DNA from: Amaranthus tricolor
Lineage: Eukaryota; Streptophyta; Magnoliopsida; Caryophyllales; Amaranthaceae
NCBI RefSeq assembly: GCF_026212465.1
Contig: NC_080058.1
Location: 22,878,109 to 22,942,108, forward strand
Direction of reading: 5' to 3'
DNA length: 64,000 nucleotides
The notes below the pieces were generated by a model. That model ran no database searches and was not told where the DNA came from. It worked only from the letters and a program-made list of their open reading frames with translations. A program made the position numbers and the translations under genes. Shown piece after piece: positions 30,896 through 45,087 of this stretch. Within the stretch, counting starts at the first letter, position 1. The number at the start of each line of letters is the position of its first letter.

Positions 30896-33800
30896 ATGAT
30901 CATTGATCCTTGTTCATTTTTCATCTTTCATTCTTCATTGATCATTGATCCTTGTTCATTCTTCATCGTTCATTCTTCAATGATCATATATCCTTGTTCA
31001 TTCTTCATCGTTCATTCTTCAATGATCATTAATCCTTGTTCATTCTTCATCGTTCATTCTTCATTGATCATTGATCCTTGTTCATGCTTCATCCTTCATT
31101 CTTCATTGATCATCGATCCTTGTTCATTCTTCATCGTTGATTCTTCAATGATCATCGATCCTTGTTCATTCTTCATCGTTCATTCTTCAATGATCATTGA
31201 TCCTTGTTCATTCTTCATCTTTCATTCTTCATTGATCATTGATCCTTGTTCATTCATGATCGTTCATTCATTATTGATCATTTATCCTTGTTCATTCTTC
31301 ATCGTTCATTCTTCATTGATTATTGATCCTTGTTCATTATTCATCGTTCATTCTTCAATGATCATTGATCCCTGTTCATTCTTCATCGTTCATTCTTCAA
31401 TGATCATTGATCCTTGTTCATTCTTCATCGTTCATTCTTCATTGAACATTCATCCTTGTTCATTCTTCATCATTCATTCTTCTTTGATCATTCATCCTTG
31501 TTCATTCTTCATCGTTCATTCTTCATTGATCATTGATCCTTGTTCATTCTACATCGTTCATTCTTCAAAGATCATTGATCCTTTTGCATTCTTCATCGTT
31601 CTTTCTTCATTGATCATTGATCCTTGTTCATTCTTCATTGTTCATTCTTCATTGATCATTGATCTTTGTTCATTTTTCATCGTTCATTCTTCGTTGATCA
31701 TTGATCCTTGTTCATGCTTCATCGTTGATTCTTCAATGATCATCGATCCTTGTTCATTCTTCATCGTTCATTCTTCAATGATCATTGATCCTTGTTCATT
31801 CTTCATCTTTCATTCTTCATTGATCATTGATCCTTGTTCATTCATGATCGTTCATTCATTATTGATCATTTATCCTTGTTCATTCTTCATCGTTCATTCT
31901 TCATTGATTATTGATCCTTGTTCATTATTCATCGTTCATTCTTCAATGATCATTGATCCCTGTTCATTCTTCATCGTTCATTCTTCAATGATCATTGATC
32001 CTTGTTCATTCTTCATCGTTCATTCTTCATTGAACATTCATCCTTGTTCATTCTTCATCATTCATTCTTCTTTGATCATTCATCCTTGTTCATTCTTCAT
32101 CGTTCATTCTTCATTGATCATTGATCCTTGTTCATTCTACATCGTTCATTCTTCAAAGATCATTGATCCTTTTGCATTCTTCATCGTTCTTTCTTCATTG
32201 ATCATTGATCCTTGTTCATTCTTCATTGTTCATTCTTCATTGATCATTGATCTTTGTTCATTTTTCATCGTTCATTCTTCGTTGATCATTGATCCTTGTT
32301 CATGCTTCATCCTTCATTCTTCATTGATCATCGATCCTTGTTCATTCTTCATCGTTGATTCTTCAATGATCAACGATCCTTGTTCATTCTTCATCGTTCA
32401 TTCTTCAATGATCATTGATCCTTGTTCATTCTTCATCTTTCATTCTTCATTGATCATTAATCCTTGTTCATTCATGATCGTTCATTCATTATTGATCATT
32501 TATCCTTGTTCATTCTTCATCGTTCATTCTTCATTGATTATTGATCCTTGTTCATTATTCATCGTTCATTCTTCAATGATCATTGATCCCTGTTCATTCT
32601 TCATCGTTCATTCTTCAATGATCATTGATCCTTGTTCATTCTTCATCGTTCATTCTTCATTGAACATTCATCCTTGTTCATTCTTCATCATTCATTCTTC
32701 TTTGATCATTCATCTTTGTTCATGCTTCATCGTTCATTCTTCAATGATCATTTATCCTTGTGCATTCTTCATCGTTCCTTCTTCAATGATCAATCATCCT
32801 TGTACATTCTTCATCGTTCATTCTTCAATGATCAATGATCCCTGTTCATTCTTCATCGTTCATTATTCATTGATCAATGATCCTTGTTCATTCTTCATCG
32901 TTCATTCTTCATTGATCATTGATCCTTGTTCATTTTTCATCGTTCATCCTTCATTGATCATTCACCCTTGTTCATTCTTCATCGTTCATTCCTCATTGAT
33001 CATTGATCCTCGTTCGTTCTTCATCGTTCATTCTTAAATGATCATTGATCCTTGTTCATTTTTCATCTTTCATTCTTCATTGATCATTGATCCTTGTTCA
33101 TTCTTCATCGTTCATTCTTCAATGATCATATATCCTTGTTCATTCTTCATCGTTCATTCTTCAATGATCATTAATCCTTGTTCATTCTTCATCGTTCATT
33201 CTTCATTGATCATTGATCCTTGTTCATGCTTCATCCTTCATTCTTCATTGATCATCGATCCTTGTTCATTCTTCATCGTTGATTCTTCAATGATCAACGA
33301 TCCTTGTTCATTCTTCATCGTTCATTCTTCAATGATCATTGATCCTTGTTCATTCTTCATCTTTCATTCTTCATTGATCATTGATCCTTGTTCATTCATG
33401 ATCGTTCATTCATTATTGATCATTTATCCTTGTTCATTCTTCATCGTTCATTCTTCATTGATTATTGATCCTTGTTCATTATTCATCGTTCATTCTTCAA
33501 TGATCATTGATCCCTGTTCATTCTTCATCGTTCATTCTTCAATGATCATTGATCCTTGTTCATTCTTCATCGTTCATTCTTCATTGAACATTCATCCTTG
33601 TTCATTCTTCATCATTCATTCTTCTTTGATCATTCATCTTTGTTCATGCTTCATCGTTCATTCTTCAATGATCATTTATCCTTGTGCATTCTTCATCGTT
33701 CCTTCTTCAATGATCAATCATCCTTGTACATTCTTCATCGTTCATTCTTCAATGATCAATGATCCCTGTACATTCTTCATCGTTCATTCTTCATTGATAA

Positions 33801-35692
33801 TTGATCCTTGTTCATTCTTCATCGTTCATTCTTCAATGATAATTGATCCTTGTTCATTCTTCATCGTTCATTCTTCAATGATCATTGATCCTTGTTCATT
33901 CTTCATCGTTCATTCTTCATTGAACATTCATCCTTGTTCATTCTTCATCATTCATTCTTCTTTGATCATTCATCTTTGTTCATGCTTCATCGTTCATTCT
34001 TCAATGATCATTTATCCTTGTGCATTCTTCATCGTTCCTTCTTCAATGATCAATCATCCTTGTACATTCTTCATCGTTCATTCTTCAATGATCAATGATC
34101 CCTGTACATTCTTCATCGTTCATTCTTCATTGATAATTGATCCTTGTTCATTCTTCATCGTTCATTCTTCAATGATAATTGATCCTTGTTCATTCTTCAT
34201 CGTTCATTCTTCAATGATCATTCATCCTTGTTCATTCTTCATCGTTCATTCTTCATTGATCATTGATCCTTGTTCATTCTACATCGTTCATTCTTCAAAG
34301 ATCATTGATCCTTTTGCATTCTTCATCGTTCTTTCTTCATTGATCATTGATCCTTGTTCATTCTTCATTGTTCATTCTTCATTGATCATTGATCTTTGTT
34401 CATTTTTCATCGTTCATTCTTCGTTGATCATTGATCCTTGTTCATGCTTCATCCTTCATTCTTCATTGATCATCGATCCTTGTTCATTCTTCATCGTTGA
34501 TTCTTCAATGATCAACGATCCTTGTTCATTCTTCATCGTTCATTCTTCAATGATCATTGATCCTTGTTCATTCTTCATCTTTCATTCTTCATTGATCATT
34601 GATCCTTGTTCATTCATGATCGTTCATTCATTATTGATCATTTATCCTTGTTCATTCTTCATCGTTCATTCTTCATTGATTATTGATCCTTGTTCATTAT
34701 TCATCGTTCATTCTTCAATGATCATTGATCCCTGTTCATTCTTCATCGTTCATTCTTCAATGATCATTGATCCTTGTTCATTCTTCATCGTTCATTCTTC
34801 ATTGAACATTCATCCTTGTTCATTCTTCATCATTCATTCTTCTTTGATCATTCATCTTTGTTCATGCTTCATCGTTCATTCTTCAATGATCATTTATCCT
34901 TGTGCATTCTTCATCGTTCCTTCTTCAATGATCAATCATCCTTGTACATTCTTCATCGTTCATTCTTCAATGATCAATGATCCCTGTACATTCTTCATCG
35001 TTCATTCTTCATTGATAATTGATCCTTGTTCATTCTTCATCGTTCATTCTTCAATGATAATTGATCCTTGTTCATTCTTCATCGTTCATTCTTCAATGAT
35101 CATTGATCCTTGTTCATTCTTCATCGTTCATTCTTCATTGAACATTCATCCTTGTTCATTCTTCATCGTTCATTCTTCAATGATGATTGATCCTTGTTCA
35201 TTCTTCATCGTTCATTCTTCAATGATCATTGATCCTTGTGCATTCTTCATCGTTCAATGTTCATTTATCATTGATCCTTGTTCATTTTTCATCGTTCATT
35301 CTTCATTGATCATTGATCCTTGTTCATTCTTCATCGTTCATTATTCATTGATCATTGATCCTTGTTCATTCTTCATCGTTAGTTCTTCATTGATTATTGA
35401 TCCTTATTCATTCTTACTCGTTCATTCTTCATTGATCATTCATCCTTGTACATTCTTCATCGTTCATTCTTCAATGATCATTGATCCTTGTTCATTCTTC
35501 ATCCTTCATTCTTCATTGATCATCGATCCTTTTTCATTCTTCATCGTTGATTCTTCAATGATCAATGATCCTTGTTCATTCTTCATTGTTCATTCTTCAT
35601 TGATCATTGATCGTTATTCATTCTTCATCGTTCATTCTTCATTGATCATTGATCCTTGTTCATTTTTCATCGTTCATTCTTCATTGATCATT
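30896..35692 (+). repeat. Higher-order repeat cluster with periods that are whole monomer numbers
   Basis: The variant CATTCATGAT occurs at 31251, 31839, 32469, 33393 and 34611: spacings 588, 630, 924 and 1218, which are 14, 15, 22 and 29 monomers. A second block recurs at 32632, 33556, 33892 and 34774 (22, 8 and 21 monomers). All spacings are exact multiples of 42, so this part has few indels. Confidence 0.75.
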
Positions 35693-37490
35693 GATCCTTG
35701 TTCATTCTTCATCGTTCATTATTCATTGATCATTGATCCTTGTTCATTCTTCATCGTTAGTTCTTCATTGTTTATTGATCCTTATTCATTCTTACTCGTT
35801 CATTCTTCATTGATCATTCATCCTTGTACATTCTTCATCGTTCATTCTTCAATGATCATTGATCCTTGTTCATTCTTCATCCTTCATTCTTCATTGATCA
35901 TCGATCCTTTTTCATTCTTCATCGTTGATTCTTCAATGATCAATGATCCTTGTTCATTCTTCATTGTTCATTCTTCATTGATCATTGATCGTTATTCATT
36001 CTTCATCGTTCATTCTTCATTGATCATTGATCCTTGTTCATTTTTCATCGTTCATTCTTCATTGATCATTGATCCTTGTTCATTCTTCATCGTTCATTAT
36101 TCATTGATCATTGATCCTTGTTCATTCTTCATCGTTAGTTCTTCATTGTTTATTGATCCTTATTCATTCTTACTCGTTCATTCTTCATTGATCATTCATC
36201 CTTGTTCATTCTTCATCGTTCATTCTTCAATGATCATTTATCCTTGTGCATTCTACATCGTTCATTCTTCAATGATCAATCATCCTTGTACATTCTTCAT
36301 CGTTCATTCTTCAATGATCATTGATCCTTGTTCATGCTTCATCGTTCATTCTTCATTGATCGTCGATCCTTGGTGATTCTTCATCGTTGATTCTTCAATG
36401 ATCAATGATCCTTGTTCATTCTTCATCGTTCATTCTTCATTGATAATTGATCCTTGTTCATTCTTCATCGTTCATTCTTCAATGATAATTGATCCTTATT
36501 CATTCTTCATCGTTCATTCTTCAATGATCATTGATCCTTATTCATTCTTCATCGTTCATTCTTCATTGAACATTCATCCTTGTTTATTCTTCATCCTTCA
36601 TTCTTCAATGATGATTGATCCTTGTTCATTCTTCATCGTTCATTCTTCAATGATCATTGATCCTTGTGCATTCTTCATCGTTCATTGTTCATTGATCATT
36701 GATCCTTGTTCATTCTTACTCGTTCATTCTTCATTGATCATTCATCCATGTTCATTCTTCATCGTTCATTCTTCAATGATCTTTGATCCTTGTTCATTCT
36801 TTAATGATCAATCATCCTTGTACATTCTTCATTGTTCATTCTTCAATGATCATTGATCCTTGTTCATGCTTCATCCTTCATTCTTCATTGATCATCGATC
36901 CTTTTTCATTCTTCATCGTTGATTCTTCAATGATCAATGATCCTTATTCATTCTTCATCGTTCATTCTTCATTGATCATTGATCGTTGTTCATTCTTCAT
37001 CGTTCATTCTTCATTCTTCATTGATCATTGATCCTTGTTCATTTTTCATCGTTCATTCTTCATTGATCATTGATCCTTGTTCATTCTTCATCGTTCATTA
37101 TTCATTGATCAATGATCCTTGTTCATTCTTCATCGTTCATTCTTCATTGATCATTGATCCTTGTTCATTTTTCATCGTTCATCCTTCATTGATCATTCAC
37201 CCTTGTTCATTCTTCATCGTTCATTCCTCATTGATCATTGATCCTTGTTCGTTCTTCATCGTTCATTCTTCAATGATCATTGATCCTTGTTCATTTTTCA
37301 TCTTTCATTCTTCATTGATCATTGATCCTTGTTCATTCTTCATCGTTCATTCTTCAATGATCATATATCCTTGTTCATTCTTCATCGTTCATTCTTCAAT
37401 GATCATTATTCCTTGTTCATTCTTCATCGTTCATTCTTCATTGATCATTGATCCTTGTCCATTCTTCATCGTTCATTCGCATTGATCATT
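35693..37490 (+). repeat. Higher-order repeat, period 1798, copy 1
   Basis: Blocks ending at 36376 and starting at 36398, 36783 and 36979 recur at 38174, 38196, 38581 and 38777, always 1798 bp away. Translated blocks are nearly identical. Ends are approximate. Confidence 0.8.
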
Positions 37491-39288
37491 GATCCTTGTT
37501 CATTCTTCATCGTTCATTATTCATTGATCATTGATCCTTGTTCATTCTTCATCGTTAGTTCTTCATTGTTTATTGATCCTTATTCATTCTTACTCGTTCA
37601 TTCTTCATTGATCATTCATCCTTGTACATTCTTCATCGTTCATTCTTCAATGATCATTGATCCTTGTTCATTCTTCATCCTTCATTCTTCATTGATCATC
37701 GATCCTTTTTCATTCTTCATCGTTGATTCTTCAATGATCAATGATCCTTGTTCATTCTTCATTGTTCATTCTTCATTGATCATTGATCGTTATTCATTCT
37801 TCATCGTTCATTCTTCATTGATCATTGATCCTTGTTCATTTTTCATCGTTCATTCTTCATTGATCATTGATCCTTGTTCATTCTTCATCGTTCATTATTC
37901 ATTGATCATTGATCCTTGTTCATTCTTCATCGTTAGTTCTTCATTGTTTATTGATCCTTATTCATTCTTACTCGTTCATTCTTCATTGATCATTCATCCT
38001 TGTTCATTCTTCATCGTTCATTCTTCAATGATCATTTATCCTTGTGCATTCTACATCGTTCATTCTTCAATGATCAATCATCCTTGTACATTCTTCATCG
38101 TTCATTCTTCAATGATCATTGATCCTTGTTCATGCTTCATCGTTCATTCTTCATTGATCGTCGATCCTTGGTGATTCTTCATCGTTGATTCTTCAATGAT
38201 CAATGATCCTTGTTCATTCTTCATCGTTCATTCTTCATTGATAATTGATCCTTGTTCATTCTTCATCGTTCATTCTTCAATGATAATTGATCCTTATTCA
38301 TTCTTCATCGTTCATTCTTCAATGATCATTGATCCTTATTCATTCTTCATCGTTCATTCTTCATTGAACATTCATCCTTGTTTATTCTGCATCCTTCATT
38401 CTTCAATGATGATTGATCCTTGTTCATTCTTCATCGTTCATTCTTCAATGATCATTGATCCTTGTGCATTCTTCATCGTTCATTGTTCATTGATCATTGA
38501 TCCTTGTTCATTCTTACTCGTTCATTCTTCATTGATCATTCATCCATGTTCATTCTTCATCGTTCATTCTTCAATGATCTTTGATCCTTGTTCATTCTTT
38601 AATGATCAATCATCCTTGTACATTCTTCATTGTTCATTCTTCAATGATCATTGATCCTTGTTCATGCTTCATCCTTCATTCTTCATTGATCATCGATCCT
38701 TTTTCATTCTTCATCGTTGATTCTTCAATGATCAATGATCCTTATTCATTCTTCATCGTTCATTCTTCATTGATCATTGATCGTTGTTCATTCTTCATCG
38801 TTCATTCTTCATTCTTCATTGATCATTGATCCTTGTTCATTTTTCATCGTTCATTCTTCATTGATCATTGATCCTTGTTCATTCTTCATCGTTCATTATT
38901 CATTGATCAATGATCCTTGTTCATTCTTCATCGTTCATTCTTCATTGATCATTGATCCTTGTTCATTTTTCATCGTTCATCCTTCATTGATCATTCACCC
39001 TTGTTCATTCTTCATCGTTCATTCCTCATTGATCATTGATCCTTGTTCGTTCTTCATCGTTCATTCTTCAATGATCATTGATCCTTGTTCATTTTTCATC
39101 TTTCATTCTTCATTGATCATTGATCCTTGTTCATTCTTCATCGTTCATTCTTCAATGATCATATATCCTTGTTCATTCTTCATCGTTCATTCTTCAATGA
39201 TCATTATTCCTTGTTCATTCTTCATCGTTCATTCTTCATTGATCATTGATCCTTGTCCATTCTTCATCGTTCATTCGCATTGATCATT
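37491..39288 (+). repeat. Higher-order repeat, period 1798, copy 2
   Basis: Second copy of 35693-37490. Both copies share the rare single-base-deletion monomer (CATTCGCATTG) at their ends. Confidence 0.8.
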
Positions 39289-42200
39289 GATCCTTGTTCA
39301 TTTTTCATCGTTCATTCTTCATTGATCATTGATCCTTGTTCATTCTTCATCGTTCATTCCTCATTGATCATTGATCCTTGTTCGTTCTTCATCGTTCATT
39401 CTTCAAAGATCATTGATCCTTGTTAATTTTTCATCGTTCATTCTTCATTGATTATTGATCCTTGTTCATTTTGCTTCGTTCATTCTTAATCGATCATCGA
39501 TCCTTGTTCATTCTTCATCGTTCATTCTTCAACGATCAATGATCGTTGTTCATTCTTCATCGTTCATTCTTCATTGATCATTGATCCTTGTTCATTCTTC
39601 ATCGTTCATTCATTATTGATCATTTATCCTTGTTCATTCTTCGTCGTTCATTCTTCATTGGCCATTGATCCTTGTTCATTTTTCATCGTTCATTCTTCAT
39701 TGATCAATAATCCTTGTTCATTCTTTATCGTTCATTCTTCATAAATCATTGATCCTTGTTCATTCTGCATCGTTCATTCTTCATTGATCATTGATCCTTG
39801 TTCATTCTTCATCATTCATTCTTCATTGATCCTTGATCCTTGTTCATTCTTCATCGTTCATTCTTCAATGATCTTTGATGCTTGTTCATTCTTCATCGTT
39901 CATTCTTCTTCGATCATTGATGCTTGTTCATTCTCACTCGTTCATTCTTCTTTGATCATTCATCCTAGTTCTTTCTTCATCGTTCATTCTTCAATGATCA
40001 TTGATCCTTGTTCATTCTTCATCGTTGATTCTTCAATGATCAACGATCCTTGTTCATTCTTCATCGTTCATTCTTCAATGATCATTGATCCTTGTTCATT
40101 CTTCATCTTTCATTCTTCATTGATCATTGATAAGAGTTCATTCATGATCGTTCATTCATTATTGATCATTTGTCCTTGTTCATTCTTCATCGTTCATTCT
40201 TCATTGATTATTGATCCTTGTTCATTATTCATCGTTCATTCTTCAATGATCATTGATCCCTGTTCATTCTTCATCGTTCATTCTTCAATGATCATTGATC
40301 CTTGTTCATTCTTCATCGTTCATTCTTCATTGAACATTCATCCTTGTTCATTCTTCATCATTCACTCTTCTTTGATCATTCATCCTTGTTCATTCTTCAT
40401 CGTTCATTCTTCATTGATCATTGATCCTTGTTCATTCTACATCGTTCATTCTTCAAAGATCATTGATCCTTTTGCATTCTTCATCGTTCTTTCTTCATTG
40501 ATCATTGATCCTTGTTCATTCTTCATTGTTCATTCTTCATTGATCATTGATCTTTGTTCATTTTTCATCGTTCATTCTTCGTTGATCATTGATCCTTGTT
40601 CATTCTTCATCGTTAGTTCTTCATTGATCATTGATCCTTATTCATTCTTACTCGTTCATTCTTCATTGATCATTCATCCTTGTTCATTCTTCATCGTTCA
40701 TTCTTCAATGATCATTTATCCTTGTGCATTCTTCATCGTTCCTTCTTCAATGATCAATCATCCTTGTACATTCTTCATCGTTCATTCTTAAATGATCAAT
40801 GATCCTTGTTCATTCTTCATCGTTCATTCTTCAATGATAATTGATCCTTATTCATTCTTCATCGTTCATTCTTCAATGATCATTGATCCTTGTTCATTCT
40901 TCATCGTTCATTCTTCATTGAACATTCATCCTTGTTCATTCTTCATCGTTCATTCTTAAATGATGATTGATCCATGTTCATTCTTCATCGTTCATTATTC
41001 AATGATCATTGATCCTTGTGCATTCTTCATCGTTCATTGTTCATTGATCATTGATCCTTGTTAATTCTTACTCGTTCATTCTTCATTGATCATACATCCT
41101 TGTTCATTCTTCATCGTTCATTCTTCAATGATCATTGATCCTTGTTCATTCTTTAATGATCAATCATCCTTGTACATTCTTCATCGTTCATTCTTCAATG
41201 ATCATTGATCCTTGTTCATGCTTCATCGTTCATTCTTCATTAATCATCGATCCTTGGTGATTCTTCATCGTTGATTCTTCAATGATCAATGATCCTTTTT
41301 CATTCTTCATCGTTTATTCTTCATTGATAATTGATCCTTGTTCATTCTTCATCGTTCATTCTTCAATGATAATTGATCCTTATTCATTCTTCATCGTTCA
41401 TTCTTCAATGATCATTGATCCTTGTTCATTCTTCATCGTTCATTCTTCATTGAATATTCATCCTTGTTCATTCTTCATCGTTCATTCTTCAATGATGATT
41501 GATCCTTGTTCATTCTTCATCGTTCATTCTTCAATGATCATTGATCCTTGTGCATTCTTCATCGTTCATTGTTCATTGAACATTGATCCTTTTTCATTCT
41601 TACTCGTTCATTTTTCATTGATCATTCATCCTTGTTCATTCTTCATCGTTCATTCTTCAATGATCATTGATCCTTGTTCATTCGTTAATGATCAATCATC
41701 CTTTTACATTCTTCATCGTTCATTCTTCAATGATCATTGATCCTTGTTCATGCTTCATCCTTCATTCTTCATTGATCATCGATCCTTTTTCATTCTTCAT
41801 CGTTGAATCTTCAATGATCAATGATCCTTATTCATTCTTCATCGTTCATTCTTCATTGATCATTGATCGTTGTTCATTCTTCATCGTTCATTCTTTATTG
41901 TTCATTGATCCTTGTTCATTTTTCATCGTTCATTCTTCATTGATCATTGATCCTTGTTCATTCTTCATCGTTCATTATTCATTGATCATTGATCCTTGTT
42001 CATTCTTCATCGTTTATTCTTCATTGATCATTGATCCTTGTTCATTTTTCATCGTTCATTCTTCATTGATCATTCACCCTTGTTCATTCTTCATCGTTCA
42101 TTCCTCATTGATCATTAATCCTTGTTCGTTCTTCATCGTTCATTCTTCAATGATCATTGATCCTTGTTCATTTTTCATCGTTCATTCTTCAATGATCATT

Positions 42201-42526
42201 GATCCTTGTTCATTCTTCATCGTTCATTCTTCAATGATCATATATCCTTGTTCATTCTTCATCGTTCATTCTTCAATGATCATTAATCCTTGTTCATTCT
42301 TCATCGTTCATTCTTCATTGATCATTGACCCTTGTTCATTCTTCATCGTTCATTCGCATTGATCATTGATCCTTGTTCATTTTTCATCGTTCATTCTTCA
42401 TTGATCATTTATCCTTGTTCATTCATCATCGTTCATTCCTCATTGATAATTGATCCTTGTTCTTTCTTCATCGTTCATTCTTCAAAGATCATTGATCCTT
42501 GTTAATTTTTCATCGTTCATTCTTCA
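39289..42526 (+). repeat. Satellite segment resembling 27.9-30.9 kb
   Basis: Contains the same marker variants as 28103-30895 (the TGCTTCGTT monomer, the CATTCATGAT monomer at 40139, the TTGGTGA block near 41255), with local rearrangements. No other sequence class is seen. Confidence 0.6.
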
Positions 42527-45087
42527 TTGATTATTGATCCTTGTTCATGCTTCTTCGTTCATTCTTTATCGATCATCGATCCTTGTTCATTCTTCATCGT
42601 TCATTCTTCAATGATCAATGATCGTTGTTCATTCTTCATCGTTTATTCTTCATTGATCATTGATCCTAGTTCATTCTTCATCGTTCATTCATTATTGATC
42701 ATTTATCCTTGTTCATTCTTCGTCGTTCGTTCTTCATTGGCCATTGATCCTTGTTCATTTTTCATCGTTCATTCTTCATTGATCAATAATCCTTGTTCAT
42801 TCTTCATCGTTCATTCTTCATAAATCATTGATCCTTGTTCATTCTTCATCGTTCATTCTTCATTGATCATTGATTCTTGTTCATTCTTCATCGTTCATTC
42901 TTCATTGATCCTTGATCCTTGTTCATTCTTCATCGTTCATTCTTCAATGATCTTTGATCCTTGTTCATTCTTCATCGTTCATTCTTCTTTGATCAATTAT
43001 GCTTGTTCATTCTCACTCGTTCATTCTTCTTTGATCATTCATCCTAGTTCTTTCTTCATCGTTCATTCTTCAATGATCATTGATCCTTGTTCATTCTTCA
43101 TCGTTCATTCTTCAATGATCAATCATCCTTGTCCATCCTTCATCGTTCATTCTTCAATGATCATTGATCCTTGTTCATGCTTCATCCTTCATTCTTCATT
43201 GATCATCGATCCTTGTTCATTCTTCATCGTTGATTCTTCAATGATCAATCATCCTTGTTCATTCTTCATCGTTCATTCTTCAATGATCATTGATCCTTGT
43301 TCATTCTTCATCTTTCAAGCTTCATTGATCATTGATCCTTGTTCATTCATGATCGTTCATTCATTATTGATCATTTATCCTTGTTCATTCTTAATCGTTC
43401 ATTCTTCATTGATTATTGATCCTTGTTCATTATTCATCGTTCATTCTTCAATGATCATTGATCCCTGTTCATTCTTCATCGTTCATTCTTCAATGATCAT
43501 TGATCCTTGTTCATTCTTCATCGTTCATTCTTCATTGAACATTCATCCTTGTTCATTCTTCATCATTCATTCTTCTTTGATCATTCATCCTTGTTCATTC
43601 TTCATCGTTCATTCTTCATTGATCATTGATCCTTGTTCATTCTACATCGTTCATTCTTCAAAGATCATTGTTCCTTTTGCATTCTTCATCGTTCTTTCTT
43701 CATTGATCATTGATCCTTGTTCATTCTTCATTGTTCATTCTTCGTTGATCATTGATCCTTGTTCATTCTTCATCGTTCATTCTTCATTGATCATTGATCC
43801 TTGTTCATTCTTCATCGTTCATTCTTCATTGATCATTGATCCTTGTTCATTTTTCATCGTTCATTCTTTATTGATCATTCATCCTTGTTCATTCTTCATC
43901 GTTCATTCCTCATTGATCATTGATCCTTGTTCGTTCTTCATCGTTCATTCTTCAAAGATCATTGATCCTTGTTCATTCTTCATGGTTCATTCTTCATTGA
44001 TCATTGATCCTTGTTCATGCTTCTTCGTTCATTCTTCATCGATCATCGATCCTTGTTCATTCTTCATCATTCATTCTTCAATGATCAATGATCCTTGTTC
44101 ATTCTTCATCGTTAATTCTTCATTGATCATTGATCCTTGTTCATTCTTCATCGTTTTTTCATTATTGATCATTCATCCTTGTTCATTCTTCATCGTTCAT
44201 TCTTCATTGACCATTGATCCTTGTTCATTCTTCATCGTTCATTCTTCATTGATCATTAATTCTTGTTCATTCTTCATTGTTCATTCTTCATTGATCATTG
44301 ATCCTTGTTCATTCTTCATCGTTCATTCTTCAATGATCTTTGATCCTTGTTCATTCTTCATCGTTCATTCTTCATTGATCATTGATCCTTGTTCATTTTT
44401 ACTCGTTCATTCTTCATTGATCATTCATCCTTGTTCATTCTTCATCGTTCATTCGTCATTGATCATTGATCCTTGTTCATTTTTCATCGTTCATTCTTCA
44501 TTGATCATTGATCCTTGTTCATTCTTCATCGTTCATTATTCATTGATCATTGATCCTTGTTCATTCTTCATCGTTTATTCTTCATTGATCATTGATCCTT
44601 GTTCATTTTTCATCGTTCATTCTTCATTGATCATTCACCCTTGTTCATTCTTCATCGTTCATTCCTCATTGATCATTAATCCTTGTTCGTTCTTCATCGT
44701 TCATTCTTCAATGATCATTGATCCTTGTTCATTTTTCATCGTTCATTCTTCATTGATCATTGATCCTTGTTCATTCTTCATCGTTCATTCTTCAATGATC
44801 ATATATCCTTGTTCATTCTTCATCGTTCATTCTTCAATGATCATTAATCCTTGTTCATTCTTCATCGTTCATTCTTCATTGATCATTGATCCTTGTTCAT
44901 TCTTCATCGTTCATTCGCATTGATCATTGATCCTTGTTCATTTTTCATCGTTCATTCTTCATTGATCATTGATCCTTGTTCATTCATCATCGTTCATTCC
45001 TCATTGATAATTGATCCTTGTTCTTTCTTCATCGTTCATTCTTCAAAGATCATTGATCCTTGTTAATTTTTCATCGTTCATTCTTCA
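42527..45087 (+). repeat. Higher-order repeat, period 2561, copy 1
   Basis: Blocks at 42527, 42863 and 43344 recur at 45088, 45424 and 45905; each offset is 2561, or 61 monomers minus one base. The deletion monomer near 44920 accounts for the missing base. Confidence 0.8.
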
